Shown: piece after piece, positions 15,767-24,075 of the stretch
Layout of the letters: each line of letters opens with the position of its first letter
How positions within the stretch are numbered: position 1 is the stretch's first letter
From: JAVVFH01 sp032250585
GTDB lineage: Bacteria > Pseudomonadota > Gammaproteobacteria > Xanthomonadales > SZUA-36
Direction: 5' to 3'
Assembly (NCBI GenBank): GCA_032250585.1
Contig: JAVVFH010000021.1
Location: 1 to 26,707, forward strand
DNA length: 26,707 nt
Program-made: the position numbers and the translations under genes
The notes under the pieces: model-generated
Database searches by the model: none
What the model was told of the DNA's origin: nothing
What the model saw: only the letters and a program-made list of their open reading frames with translations

Positions 15767-17320
15767 GTGAATATCAGCGCCATTGCGATGTTTTTCGTCT
15801 TCGTGGCCCTGACCCTGGCCATTACCTGGTGGGCTGCCCTGCGCACCCACACCCGTACGGATTTCTATGCGGCGGGCAAGACTATCGGAGGTTTGCAGAA
15901 CGGGCTCGCGATCGCCGGGGACTTTTTGTCCGCGGCAACTTTCCTGGGAATTACCGCGCTGGTTTACGTTGCCGGCATGGACGCCATGCTGTTCGTTCTC
16001 GGCGGGACACTCGGTTGGGCCGTTATTCTGTTGATGGTGGCCGAACGATTGCGCAACCTGGGTACTTACACCTTCTCCGACGTGGCGGCTTTCCGCCTCG
16101 AGCGGGGGTCGGTCAGAACCATGTCCGCGCTGGGTTCGCTGGCCGTGGCGATTCCTTACCTGCTCGCGCAGATGGTGGGCGCCGGAGCGCTGATACAGAT
16201 CCTGTTCGGCCTGCCATATGCAATAGCCGTCGTCATTGTCGGCGTGCTGATGACGCTGTACGTGACTTTCGGCGGGATGATCGCCACCACCTGGGTGCAG
16301 ACCATCAAGGCCGTGCTGCTGCTCACGGGCGGCACTATTATCGGTTTCGGCGTCATGTCGATGTTCCAGTTCGACTTCGCCAGCCTCGTCGGCGCGGCCG
16401 TCGACGCGCATGCGAAAGGCCGGGCCATCATGGCGCCGGGTGTTTTGTTTACCGACACGATTACCGTGATCTCGATCGGGCTGTCGTTCGTCTTCGGCAC
16501 GGCCGGTCTGCCGCACGTGCTGATGCGTTTTTTCACCGTTCCCGACGCGCGCCAGGCACGGCGTTCGGTGGCCTATGCCATCGGCTTCATCGGTTATTTC
16601 CAAAGTCTGATCTTTATCATGGGTCTGGGCGCCATCGTCTACGTCAGCACCAACCCGGAGTTTCTGACCGCAGACGGCAGCCTCATCGGCGGCGCCAACA
16701 TGGCCGCCGTGCATATTGCCAAGGTCGTCGGCGGGGACTTTTTCCTCGGCTTCATTTCCGCCGTGACCTTCGCCACCATCCTGGCGGTCGTGTCCGGACT
16801 CACCCTGTCGGCCGCGGCCGCGGTGTCGCACGATCTTTACGCAAACGTCTTCCGCCATGGCCGCAGTGACGATGCAACCGAAGTGCGCATTGCCCGTATC
16901 ACCACCCTGGCGATCGGCTTGATCACGATGAGCCTCGCCATGCTGTTGGAGGGTGAGAATGTCGCGGTTCTGGCCCTCATCGCCCTGTCCATTGCCGCAG
17001 GCGTCAATTTCCCGGTGCTGTTTCTGTCGATGTACTGGTCGCGCTTCACGACCCGCGGCGCGCTTGCCGGCGGCTACGTGGGGCTCGCCGTTTCATTGAT
17101 CCTGGTTATTCTGGGGCCGACGGTCTGGGTTTCCCTGCTGGGTTTCGAACGGGCGATTTTCCCTTACGACTATCCCACCCTGTTCGCGATGCCGGCGAAC
17201 CTGATTTTTGCCTTCCTGTTCTCGGTCACGGATAAAAGCGCCCGTGCAGCCGCCGAAGTGGAGCGTTTCGAAACGCAGTGGATACAGTCTGAAATCGGGA
17301 TCGTGGAGCAGAAAGTCTGA
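15767..17320 (+). CDS. SSS-family solute symporter (ActP/PaaL-like)
   Basis: 517 residues and about 13 hydrophobic helices, full length for the sodium:solute symporter family. The start is GTG immediately after the DUF485 stop. Family features include DFYAAGKTIGGLQNG at the start and GDFLSAATFLG in the first helical bundle, as in ActP. In pseudomonads the phenylacetate permease PaaL is of this family and is paired with a DUF485 protein. The likely substrate here is phenylacetate or a related arylacetate. Acetate or another short acid is a real alternative. It is the last gene of the + strand operon and converges on paaE with a 21-base gap. Confidence 0.88.
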   Translation: MNISAIAMFFVFVALTLAITWWAALRTHTRTDFYAAGKTIGGLQNGLAIAGDFLSAATFLGITALVYVAGMDAMLFVLGGTLGWAVILLMVAERLRNLGTYTFSDVAAFRLERGSVRTMSALGSLAVAIPYLLAQMVGAGALIQILFGLPYAIAVVIVGVLMTLYVTFGGMIATTWVQTIKAVLLLTGGTIIGFGVMSMFQFDFASLVGAAVDAHAKGRAIMAPGVLFTDTITVISIGLSFVFGTAGLPHVLMRFFTVPDARQARRSVAYAIGFIGYFQSLIFIMGLGAIVYVSTNPEFLTADGSLIGGANMAAVHIAKVVGGDFFLGFISAVTFATILAVVSGLTLSAAAAVSHDLYANVFRHGRSDDATEVRIARITTLAIGLITMSLAMLLEGENVAVLALIALSIAAGVNFPVLFLSMYWSRFTTRGALAGGYVGLAVSLILVILGPTVWVSLLGFERAIFPYDYPTLFAMPANLIFAFLFSVTDKSARAAAEVERFETQWIQSEIGIVEQKV

Positions 17321-17341
17321 GCGGTCGGCGTTGGCCGCCCG

Positions 17342-18439
17342 TCAGGTGGAAAACTGGTCGAAATCGACGACGACTTTGTCCGAGACCGGGTGTGACTGGC
17401 AGGTGAGGATGTAACCGGCCTCGATTTCCTCGGGTTCCAGCGCGATCGCAAGGTCCATGTCGACATCACCCTCCACCAGTTTGGCCTTGCAGGTGGCGCA
17501 TACGCCTCCCTTGCAGGAAAAGGGCAGGTCGGCGCCGCTTTCCAGCCCTGCATCGAGGATGTTTTCCCCGTCTGCACTCAGTTCGAAACGATGCTGCCGG
17601 CCGCCGGAAATTACCGTGACCTCGCTGACCATACCCTGGTATTCCCGCGCCCGCGCGTGATGCCTCTCGACCCGCTTTTTGGCGTCTTCCGCGGAGGCGG
17701 CAAACAGTTCGTAGTGGATCTGGGATTCATCGATGCCTTCGCCGCGCAGTCCCCGGGAGACCTCGGAAATCATCGGCTCGGGACCGCACAGGAAAAAAGT
17801 GTCGAAGCTGCGGATATCGATCAGGCGCCGATTGAGTTCGCCGCCCTTGCGGTTGTCGATGTGACCACTGAAGATATCGACTTCCTGGGGTTCGCGACTG
17901 AAGACATTGATCCACTGGAAACGTTCCAGGTAACGATTCTTGATAAAAGACAGTTCATTGCGAAACATCATCGTGGCAGTGCGTTGGTTGCCGTAAATCA
18001 GGGTCACGCGGCTTTTGGGTTCGCGGGCCAGCGTGGTCTTGATGATGGAAAGCATGGGCGTGATGCCGCTGCCGGCACTGATGCACAGGTAATTTTTTTC
18101 GTTCGCGGGATCGATTTCGGTAAAAAAGCTGCCCTGCGGCGGCATGACGTCGATACGCATGCCAGCCCGCATAGACTCGTTGGCCCAGGTGGAGAACACG
18201 CCGCCCTCGACCCGTTTGATGGCAACTCTTAAAAGCCCGTCATCGACGCCTGAGCAGATGGAATAGGAGCGTCGAACCTCCTGCCCGTCGATGTCCGCCT
18301 TGAGGGTCAGGTACTGGCCCTGGATGAATTCGAAGTCGGCCCTGTGCTCGTCGGGCACTTCGAATGAGACGCAAACCGCGTTGTCCGTTTCTTTCTCGAT
18401 GCTGGCGATGGTCAGTTGCTGAAATTGATTGGAAGTCAT
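17342..18439 (-). CDS. paaE: Phenylacetyl-CoA epoxidase reductase subunit PaaE
   Basis: 365 residues from the ATG at 18439 (sequence MTSNQFQQL); an upstream TTG at 18493 adds 18 residues of poor quality. Domains in order: FAD-binding barrel with RRSYS (56-60), NAD(P)-binding domain with GSGITP (123-128) and CGPEPM (218-223), and a C-terminal plant-type [2Fe-2S] ferredoxin with Cys309, Cys314, Cys317 and Cys347. It passes electrons from NAD(P)H to the di-iron oxygenase PaaA. Last gene of paaABCDE, which runs on the - strand. Confidence 0.95.
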   Translation of the reverse strand: MTSNQFQQLTIASIEKETDNAVCVSFEVPDEHRADFEFIQGQYLTLKADIDGQEVRRSYSICSGVDDGLLRVAIKRVEGGVFSTWANESMRAGMRIDVMPPQGSFFTEIDPANEKNYLCISAGSGITPMLSIIKTTLAREPKSRVTLIYGNQRTATMMFRNELSFIKNRYLERFQWINVFSREPQEVDIFSGHIDNRKGGELNRRLIDIRSFDTFFLCGPEPMISEVSRGLRGEGIDESQIHYELFAASAEDAKKRVERHHARAREYQGMVSEVTVISGGRQHRFELSADGENILDAGLESGADLPFSCKGGVCATCKAKLVEGDVDMDLAIALEPEEIEAGYILTCQSHPVSDKVVVDFDQFST

Positions 18440-18502
18440 TCCGGGATCATCTCTGTTTGATGCTGCCCATGCCTTTCCGGTCGGGGGCTGCAATGTTCGC
18501 GC

Positions 18503-19057
18503 TCAGATGCACTTGAAATAGTCGAAGGGCTCGCGGCAATCCTGGCACTGGTACAGGGCCTTGCAGGCCGTCGAGCCGAATTCGCTGACCCGTTCGGTGT
18601 GCTTGCTGGCGCAAAGCGGACAGGGAACCAGCGGATCGTCGCCGCGCAGCGCGCGTTTGCTGCGCGTGCCCTGTGTGGGCGGCGCGATCCCGTACTCGCG
18701 CAACTTGCGCCGGCCCTCGGCACTGATCCAGTCCGTGGTCCAGGCGGGGGCGAGCTGATGTTTGACGGTCACCTGCGGGTAACCGGCCCTCGCCAGAGCC
18801 TGGCGGATCTCATCGCCGATCATGTCCATGGCGGGGCAGCCTGAATAGGTGGTCGTGATGGTTACGTTAACGGCCTCGCCATCCCTTTCGATGTTCTGCA
18901 GGATTCCCAGGTCCCAGATGGAAAGCACGGGAATCTCCGGGTCGGTGACCTGTTCCAGAAGTTCCCAGAGCTGTTTGAGAACCTCGTCGTCCTGCGCCTG
19001 CCGGCGGTGTCGGACGGCGGGAGGGGATGGTTCAGGAGCCGGCATCGGGGCTACCAT
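18503..19057 (-). CDS. paaD: Phenylacetyl-CoA epoxidase assembly protein PaaD
   Basis: 184 residues. The N-terminal part is a MIP18/SufT-like domain with DPEIPVLSIWDLG (about 39-51) and YSGCP (Cys74). The C-terminal part is the PaaD metal-binding tail with CPLC (Cys146, Cys149) and later Cys165, Cys171, Cys174 and Cys183. PaaD is needed for the epoxidase in vivo, probably for metal-cluster or di-iron assembly. Its ATG overlaps the paaC stop by seven bases, so translation is probably coupled. A second Met at residue 5 is possible. Confidence 0.94.
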   Translation of the reverse strand: MVAPMPAPEPSPPAVRHRRQAQDDEVLKQLWELLEQVTDPEIPVLSIWDLGILQNIERDGEAVNVTITTTYSGCPAMDMIGDEIRQALARAGYPQVTVKHQLAPAWTTDWISAEGRRKLREYGIAPPTQGTRSKRALRGDDPLVPCPLCASKHTERVSEFGSTACKALYQCQDCREPFDYFKCI

Positions 19058-19821
19058 TCAAGGCCCGGATAGGCCCGTTGCATGAACTGCATCTCGGCGA
19101 GCAGTAGCCCCAGGTGTTCGGTATGAACGCCGTCGCGCCCGCCCTGCACCGACCAGTCGTCGTCGGGCCGGGTCAGGGTGGCTTCGGCCAGCACCGCGTC
19201 GACGGTGCGGTCCCAGCTGCTCTTCAATGCGCCGCGGTCGGCGGCGATCCCGGCGGCGGCCAACTGTTGCTCCGTCTCGTTCATGGTGAACAGCTCATGG
19301 CTGAAGCCCCAAACCCGGTCGAGCCCGCGCTGCATGCGCCGGTGGCTTTCCTCCGTGCCGTCACCCAGGCGAATGACCCAGTCCCGGCTGCGGCGCAAAT
19401 GATAACGACATTCCTTGAGGGACTTGGCGGCGATGGCGGCCAGTGTGGCATCGGCTGAGCCGGTCAACGCGCTGAAGAACTCGACTTCGAAGGCATCGAC
19501 CAGGAACTGGCGGGCCATGGTGTCGCCAAAATCGCCGATGGGCAGCTCGTTGATCAGCAGGTTGGTGTATTCGCGGCTGTCGCGCAAATAGGCGATCGCG
19601 TCTTCGTCGCGCCCTTTGCCTTCGATCTCGCCGGCATAGCTGTAAAGCATTCGGGCGCGGCCGACGAAATCCAGGGCGACATTGGTCAGGGCCAGATCCT
19701 CTTCCAGGAACGGCCCGTTGCGACACCACTCGGAGAGACGGTGACCGAGGACAAGGGCGTCGTCGCCCAGCCCGATGGCGCAGTCGATCAGCGCTTGCCT
19801 GTGGTCTGTCGAATCATTCAC
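19051..19821 (-). CDS. paaC: Phenylacetyl-CoA epoxidase structural subunit PaaC
   Basis: 256 residues from the GTG at 19821, chosen because it gives the usual PaaC length and lies just after paaB. An in-frame ATG at 19851 overlaps paaB, and the frame extends to 19893. No strong Shine-Dalgarno site decides the start. The sequence IGLGDDALVLGHRLSEW and later FVGRARMLYSYAGE match the ferritin-like PaaC family. PaaC pairs with PaaA in the epoxidase core but lacks a full di-iron ligand set. Confidence 0.93.
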   Translation of the reverse strand: MNDSTDHRQALIDCAIGLGDDALVLGHRLSEWCRNGPFLEEDLALTNVALDFVGRARMLYSYAGEIEGKGRDEDAIAYLRDSREYTNLLINELPIGDFGDTMARQFLVDAFEVEFFSALTGSADATLAAIAAKSLKECRYHLRRSRDWVIRLGDGTEESHRRMQRGLDRVWGFSHELFTMNETEQQLAAAGIAADRGALKSSWDRTVDAVLAEATLTRPDDDWSVQGGRDGVHTEHLGLLLAEMQFMQRAYPGLEW

Positions 19822-19831
19822 GCGGCGGTCA

Positions 19832-20119
19832 TCACATGTTTTTGACTTCATCGGGAAGCTCGTAATGCGTGGCATGCCGGAAAGACGTTTCATCCATGGG
19901 GTCGCAGAAGGTCTCGACGTCGTCTTCCTGCGAGGCGACGATGTCGGACGACCGCACCACCCAGATGCTCACGCCCTCGCTGCGGCGGGTATAGACGTCC
20001 CGCGCATATTGCAGCGCCATGGCGTGGTCTTCGGCGTGCATGCTGCCCACGTGCCGGTGGTCGAGACCGCGCCGGGAGCGGACGAATACTTCGAACAGGG
20101 TGGATGTTGGCTCGGTCAC
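19832..20119 (-). CDS. paaB: Phenylacetyl-CoA epoxidase subunit PaaB
   Basis: 95 residues, the normal length for this family. The start is GTG with AGGAG (20128-20132) nine bases before. The opening LFEVFVRSRRGLDHRHVGS and the later ALQYARDVYTRRSEG are typical of PaaB, which bridges PaaAC units in the epoxidase complex. It lies 27 bases after paaA and 10 bases before the chosen paaC start. Confidence 0.94.
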   Translation of the reverse strand: MTEPTSTLFEVFVRSRRGLDHRHVGSMHAEDHAMALQYARDVYTRRSEGVSIWVVRSSDIVASQEDDVETFCDPMDETSFRHATHYELPDEVKNM

Positions 20120-20146
20120 TTAATTGAACTCCTTGCCCGCATGGGC

Positions 20147-21109
20147 TCAGCCGGCGGCCTGGCGCTGGCGCACGGCCCGTTTCGCGGCGTTTGCTTCGAG
20201 TGCTTCGCGCACCCAGGCCCCTTCCTCATGGGCGCGGACATGGTGCTCCAGTCGTTGCCGGTTGCAGGGGCCGTTGCCGGCAATGACCTTGAAAAACTCA
20301 TCCCATTGGATTTCGCCGAAATCGTAATGGCCGCGCTCTTCGTTCCACTTCAGGTCCGGGTCGGGGATGGTCAGGCCGATGAACTCCGCCTGGGGCACGG
20401 TCTGGTCGATGAACTTCTGCCGCAGATGGTCATTACTCTGGCGCTTGAATTTCCATTTCATGGATTGACTGGTATGCGCGGATTCTTCATCCGGCGGACC
20501 GAACATCTCCAGCGTTGGCCACCACCAGCGGTCCAGCGCGTCCTGGGCCATCTGTTTCTGCTCGGCGCTGCCGCGGGCCAGCACCAGCATGATCTGGTAG
20601 CCCTGGCGCTGGTGGAAGCTTTCTTCCTTGCAGATGCGGATCATGGCCCGCGCATACGGTCCGTAGGAAGTGCGCTGCAGGGAAACCTGGTTGACGATGG
20701 CTGCGCCGTCGACCAGCCAGCCGATCGCGCCGATATCCGCCCAGGTCAATGCCGGATAATTGAAAATCGAAGCGTATTTGGCCTTGCCCTGGTGCAGGGC
20801 CTCGATCATCTCGTCGCGCGAAGTACCCAGGGTCTCGGCCGCGCTGTACAGGTACAGTCCGTGACCGCCCTCATCCTGCACCTTGGCCATCAGTATGGCC
20901 TTGCGGCGCAAGGTCGGCGCGCGCGTAATCCAGCTGCCCTCGGGCTGCATGCCGATCACTTCGGAATGCGCGTGCTGGGACATCTGGCGCACGGCATTCT
21001 TGCGATAGGCATCCGGCATCCAGTCTTTGGGTTCCATCTGCTGTTCGCCGGCGACTTTGCGGTCGAAATCGGCGACTCGTGAATCGGGTTCTGAAGTGCT
21101 TGCAGACAT
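20147..21109 (-). CDS. paaA: Phenylacetyl-CoA epoxidase catalytic di-iron subunit PaaA
   Basis: 320 residues from the ATG at 21109, preceded by GGAGG about five bases upstream; a TTG at 21130 is rejected. Two ExxH iron-binding motifs are visible: Glu80-Gly-Gly-His83 (DEGGH) and Glu163-Ser-Phe-His166 (KEESFH), separated as in ferritin-like di-iron oxygenases. PaaA converts phenylacetyl-CoA to its 1,2-epoxide using O2. It is the first gene of the paaABCDE operon, and a putative operator lies in its upstream region. Confidence 0.96.
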   Translation of the reverse strand: MSASTSEPDSRVADFDRKVAGEQQMEPKDWMPDAYRKNAVRQMSQHAHSEVIGMQPEGSWITRAPTLRRKAILMAKVQDEGGHGLYLYSAAETLGTSRDEMIEALHQGKAKYASIFNYPALTWADIGAIGWLVDGAAIVNQVSLQRTSYGPYARAMIRICKEESFHQRQGYQIMLVLARGSAEQKQMAQDALDRWWWPTLEMFGPPDEESAHTSQSMKWKFKRQSNDHLRQKFIDQTVPQAEFIGLTIPDPDLKWNEERGHYDFGEIQWDEFFKVIAGNGPCNRQRLEHHVRAHEEGAWVREALEANAAKRAVRQRQAAG

Positions 21110-21141
21110 ATCGTCCTCCGGGACGTTCAATCCATGCTGAC

Positions 21142-21195
21142 ATGATACAATAGTCTACCTGAATCGGAAAAATAATGAATCATTTCCGGTTCAGG
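21142..21195 (-). promoter_or_regulatory. Putative paaA promoter and inverted-repeat operator
   Basis: Between paaA and the thiolase gene. On the - strand TATCAT (21142-21147) resembles a -10 box, about 33 bases from the ATG; its -35 box is poor. A 13-base inverted repeat (21158-21170 with 21183-21195, one mismatch) encloses 12 bases and would cover the -35 region and upstream. Left arm: CCTGAATCGGAAA. Such a position fits a repressor or activator site for the paa operon. The regulator is not encoded in the window. Confidence 0.5.
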
Positions 21196-21273
21196 CCGGG
21201 AACGCTTCGTGCCCTGGCGACCGCCGATCCCTGGCCAAAGCCAAATTAGCAACGCTTTGCCTCAACGCGTCGC

Positions 21274-22479
21274 TCAAACACGCTCCAGGATCAGGGCGAT
21301 GCCCTGTCCCACACCGATGCACATGGTGCACAAGGCGTACTGCCCGCCGTTGCGGTGCAGTTGGTAAGTGGCCGTGGTGACCAGCCGGGCGCCGCTCATG
21401 CCAAGGGGATGGCCCAGCGCGATGGCGCCACCCATGGGATTGACCTGTGCGGCGTCGTCGGGCAGCCCCAGTTCGCGCAAAACCGCCAGGCCCTGGGCGG
21501 CGAAGGCTTCGTTGAGTTCGATCACGTCCATCTGCCCGAGGCGCAGGCCCGCCACTTCGAGCACCTTGCGCGTGGCCGGGGCCGGTCCCATGCCCATGAT
21601 CCGCGGGGGCACGCCGGCGGTGGCCATGGCGATGACTCGCGCTTTCGGGGTCAGGCCGTGGTCCTTCGCCGCAGCCTCGGAGGCCAGCAACAGCGCGCAG
21701 GCGCCGTCGTTGATGCCCGAGGCATTGCCCGCCGTGACCGTGCCGTTTTCGCGGAACGGCGTCGCCAGTTTCGCGAGTGCCTCCAAAGTGGTGTCCGCGC
21801 GCGGGTGCTCGTCCCGGTCGACGCGCAGCGCATCGCCCTTGCGCCGGGGTACCTCGACCGGCAGGATCTCGTCGCTGAACCCACCCTCGGCCTGCGCCCG
21901 GGCGGCGCGCTGCTGACTGCGCAGCGCAAAAGCATCCTGGTCGGCCCGGCTGACGTGGAACTCGGCGGCGACGTTTTCGGCCGTTTCCGGCATCGAGTCG
22001 ATACCGTACTGGGCTTTCATCAGGCGATTGACGAAACGCCAGCCGATGGTGGTGTCGAACATTTCCACGTTGCGGCTGAAGGCGCTGCCGGCCTTGCCCA
22101 TCACGAACGGCGCGCGGCTCATCGATTCCACACCGCCGGCGATCATCAGTCGGGTTTCTCCGCAGCGGATCGCCCGCGCCGCGGTTCCGATGGCATCCAT
22201 GCCTGAACCGCACAGCCGGTTTATGGTTGCGCCGGGCACCTCCGCCGGCAGGCCCGCCAGCAGCGCGGCCATGCGCGCCACGTTGCGATTGTCTTCACCG
22301 GCCTGGTTGGCGCAGCCGTAGATGACGTCGTCCACCTGCTGCCAGTCGACGCCGGTGTTGCGCTCGGTCAGGGCCCGGATTGGCAGGGCGGCGAGGTCAT
22401 CGCTGCGGACACTCGACAGTCCGCCGCCATAACGGCCGATGGGGGTGCGGATGGCATCGCAGATAAAAGCCTGGTTCAT
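21274..22479 (-). CDS. paaJ: 3-oxoadipyl-CoA thiolase (PaaJ/PcaF type)
   Basis: 401 residues, full length for a thiolase. Catalytic Cys90 lies in NRLCGSGM, followed by the GGVESMS motif. The active-site His is in GHPLG and the second Cys in MCIGVGQG near the C-terminus. The opening DAIRTPIGRYGGGLSSVRSDDLAALPI is characteristic of the PaaJ/PcaF group. It splits 3-oxoadipyl-CoA into succinyl-CoA and acetyl-CoA; PaaJ also acts at the 3-oxo-5,6-dehydrosuberyl-CoA step. It follows paaG after 51 bases on the same strand. Confidence 0.92.
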   Translation of the reverse strand: MNQAFICDAIRTPIGRYGGGLSSVRSDDLAALPIRALTERNTGVDWQQVDDVIYGCANQAGEDNRNVARMAALLAGLPAEVPGATINRLCGSGMDAIGTAARAIRCGETRLMIAGGVESMSRAPFVMGKAGSAFSRNVEMFDTTIGWRFVNRLMKAQYGIDSMPETAENVAAEFHVSRADQDAFALRSQQRAARAQAEGGFSDEILPVEVPRRKGDALRVDRDEHPRADTTLEALAKLATPFRENGTVTAGNASGINDGACALLLASEAAAKDHGLTPKARVIAMATAGVPPRIMGMGPAPATRKVLEVAGLRLGQMDVIELNEAFAAQGLAVLRELGLPDDAAQVNPMGGAIALGHPLGMSGARLVTTATYQLHRNGGQYALCTMCIGVGQGIALILERV

Positions 22480-22530
22480 AGTGTTTCCATTGTAGGGTTC
22501 AAGTGTCCCGGTGACGGGGTGGGGGGTGGT

Positions 22531-23322
22531 TTATTCGCCTTTGAAATGCGGGGCGCGCTTCTCCAGGAATGCGGCGACCCCTTCCTGGTAATCATGGCTT
22601 TGGCCGAGCATGCGCATGGCTTCTTTTTCCAGCTCCAGTTGCTGGTGCAGGCTGTTGCCGGCCGATTCGGTCAACAGTTTCTTGATCATGCCCAGTCCCC
22701 GGGTGGGTTGCGTGGCGAGGTGCCGGGCGAGGCGCGCCGCTTCGGACTGCAATTCCTCGTCATCGACGCAGCGCCAGATCATGCCCCAGGATTCCGCCTG
22801 CTCAGCGCTGAGCTTGTCGCCCAGCATGGCCAAACCTTTGGCGCGCGGCAGGCCCACGGCGCGCGGCAGGTTCCAGCTGCCGCCCGAATCGGGCACCAGG
22901 CCGATTTTGCAGAAAACCTGCACGAAGCTGGCCGAGCGTGCGGCCAGCACGATGTCGCAGGCAAGTGCCAGGCTGGCGCCCGCACCCGCCGCCACGCCGT
23001 TCACGGCACACACGACCGGCTTGGGCAGGGTCATGATCGCGCGGATCAGCGGGTTGTAGTATTTCTCGACTGAGTCGCCGAGATCGATCGGGCCGTCCTG
23101 TGCCGATACGGAACGGTCGCCAAGATCCTGCCCGGCGCAAAACCCCCGGCCGCTGCCGGTGAGCAACACGCAGCGGATCGCGGCATCCTCGCGCAGCTGT
23201 TTGAGCACGCCGCGAATTTCCTCGTGCATTTCGATATTGAAGCTGTTCAGGCTTTGCGGCCGGTTCAGCGTGAGTGTGCCGACTCCGTCTTGCACCTCAA
23301 ATAAAAGGGTATTGAACGCCAT
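22531..23322 (-). CDS. paaG: 1,2-epoxyphenylacetyl-CoA isomerase PaaG
   Basis: 263 residues of the crotonase family. The oxyanion-hole stretches are GFCAGQDL (60-67) and NGVAAGAG (108-115), and Asp145 in PDSGGSW matches the catalytic Asp of PaaG. It is very similar along its whole length to E. coli PaaG as I recall it (for example HLATQPT and the EGVAAFLEKRAPHF end), which separates it from PaaF, whose active site has Glu. PaaG turns the ring epoxide into the oxepin form and also shifts double bonds later in the route. First gene of a paaG-paaJ unit. Confidence 0.92.
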   Translation of the reverse strand: MAFNTLLFEVQDGVGTLTLNRPQSLNSFNIEMHEEIRGVLKQLREDAAIRCVLLTGSGRGFCAGQDLGDRSVSAQDGPIDLGDSVEKYYNPLIRAIMTLPKPVVCAVNGVAAGAGASLALACDIVLAARSASFVQVFCKIGLVPDSGGSWNLPRAVGLPRAKGLAMLGDKLSAEQAESWGMIWRCVDDEELQSEAARLARHLATQPTRGLGMIKKLLTESAGNSLHQQLELEKEAMRMLGQSHDYQEGVAAFLEKRAPHFKGE

Positions 23323-23383
23323 GAAGTTTTCCTGCTCGGCCGTCTCGGGATGGGGTTCGCTGTATTGCAGACCAGCGAGACAG

Positions 23384-23422
23384 GATACAAAATGTCGCGA
23401 TTGATTGAAAGTTGTGTATCAT
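23384..23422. promoter_or_regulatory. Divergent control region between paaG and paaY
   Basis: The 129-base gap holds GATACAA (23384-23390), which on the - strand reads TTGTATC followed by CTGTC, nearly the same as the site upstream of paaA (TTGTATCATGTC). On the + strand a TATCAT (23417-23422) lies 29 bases before the chosen paaY start. Good -35 boxes are not evident on either strand, which suits activator-dependent promoters. Confidence 0.35.
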
Positions 23423-23451
23423 TTCCTTTCCCGCCGCCACAAACCAGCGAC

Positions 23452-24045
23452 ATGCCCAGCTACAGCATCGACGGAATCATCCCGGTGGTCGACCCCTCGG
23501 CTTTCGTGCACCCCACGGCGGTGCTGATCGGTGACGCTCAGATCGGGCCGGCCTGTTATGTCGGGCCCAACGCGGTGCTGCGCGGTGATTTCGGGCGGGT
23601 GATCATGCACAGCGGCTCCAACCTGCAGGACACCTGCGTGATGCACACCTTTCCCAACAAGGATTGCATCGTCGAAGTCGATGGTCATATCGGCCATGGC
23701 GCAGTGCTGCACGGCTGCCATATCGGTCGCAATGTGCTGGTCGGCATGAACGCGGTGGTCATGGACGAGGCCGATATCGGCGAGGAGTCCATCATCGGCG
23801 CCGGCGCCTTCGTCAAAAGCGGCTTTTCCTGCCCGCCGCGTAGCCTGGTGGCCGGTTCGCCGGCGAAAATCATCCGCGCCCTGGACGATGCCGAGGTGGC
23901 GTGGAAAAGTCAGGGCACCGCGGAGTATCAGCGCCTGGTCGGGCGCTGTTTCAAGTCACTACGGGAAGTCGCGCCCCTGAGCGAGCCGGAGGCCGACCGC
24001 CGGCGCATCGAGCACCGAAAGTTCAGTCTGAAGAAAGACCTTTAG
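23452..24045 (+). CDS. paaY: PaaY, gamma-carbonic anhydrase-like hexapeptide-repeat thioesterase
   Basis: 197 residues from the ATG at 23452 (MPSYSIDGIIPVVDPSAFVHP), matching the length of E. coli PaaY; the frame extends to 23350, but that part is not family-like. Repeated hexapeptides form a left-handed beta helix. Zinc ligands of the gamma-carbonic anhydrase type are His65, His82 and His87. PaaY has thioesterase activity on CoA esters of the phenylacetate route and probably relieves inhibition by dead-end intermediates. It is divergent from paaG. Confidence 0.9.
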   Translation: MPSYSIDGIIPVVDPSAFVHPTAVLIGDAQIGPACYVGPNAVLRGDFGRVIMHSGSNLQDTCVMHTFPNKDCIVEVDGHIGHGAVLHGCHIGRNVLVGMNAVVMDEADIGEESIIGAGAFVKSGFSCPPRSLVAGSPAKIIRALDDAEVAWKSQGTAEYQRLVGRCFKSLREVAPLSEPEADRRRIEHRKFSLKKDL

Positions 24046-24075
24046 CCGTCCGCTGTCCGCCACGCATGCACGAAG

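Noticed and set aside
15659..16858. 399-codon - strand open frame opposite the symporter
   Set aside because: It is a low-complexity, His/Gln/Asp-rich antisense frame typical of GC-rich DNA and lies over a clear SSS symporter.
17321..17341. Terminator between the symporter and paaE
   Set aside because: Only a six-pair stem with a wobble pair can be drawn and there is no T run on either strand.
19775..21082. 435-codon + strand open frame opposite paaA-paaC
   Set aside because: It lies over genes with intact catalytic motifs and shows no family features of its own.
22531..23322. Reading this enoyl-CoA hydratase as PaaF rather than PaaG
   Set aside because: The active-site stretch has Asp in PDSGG and the whole length fits PaaG; PaaF-type hydratases carry Glu there.
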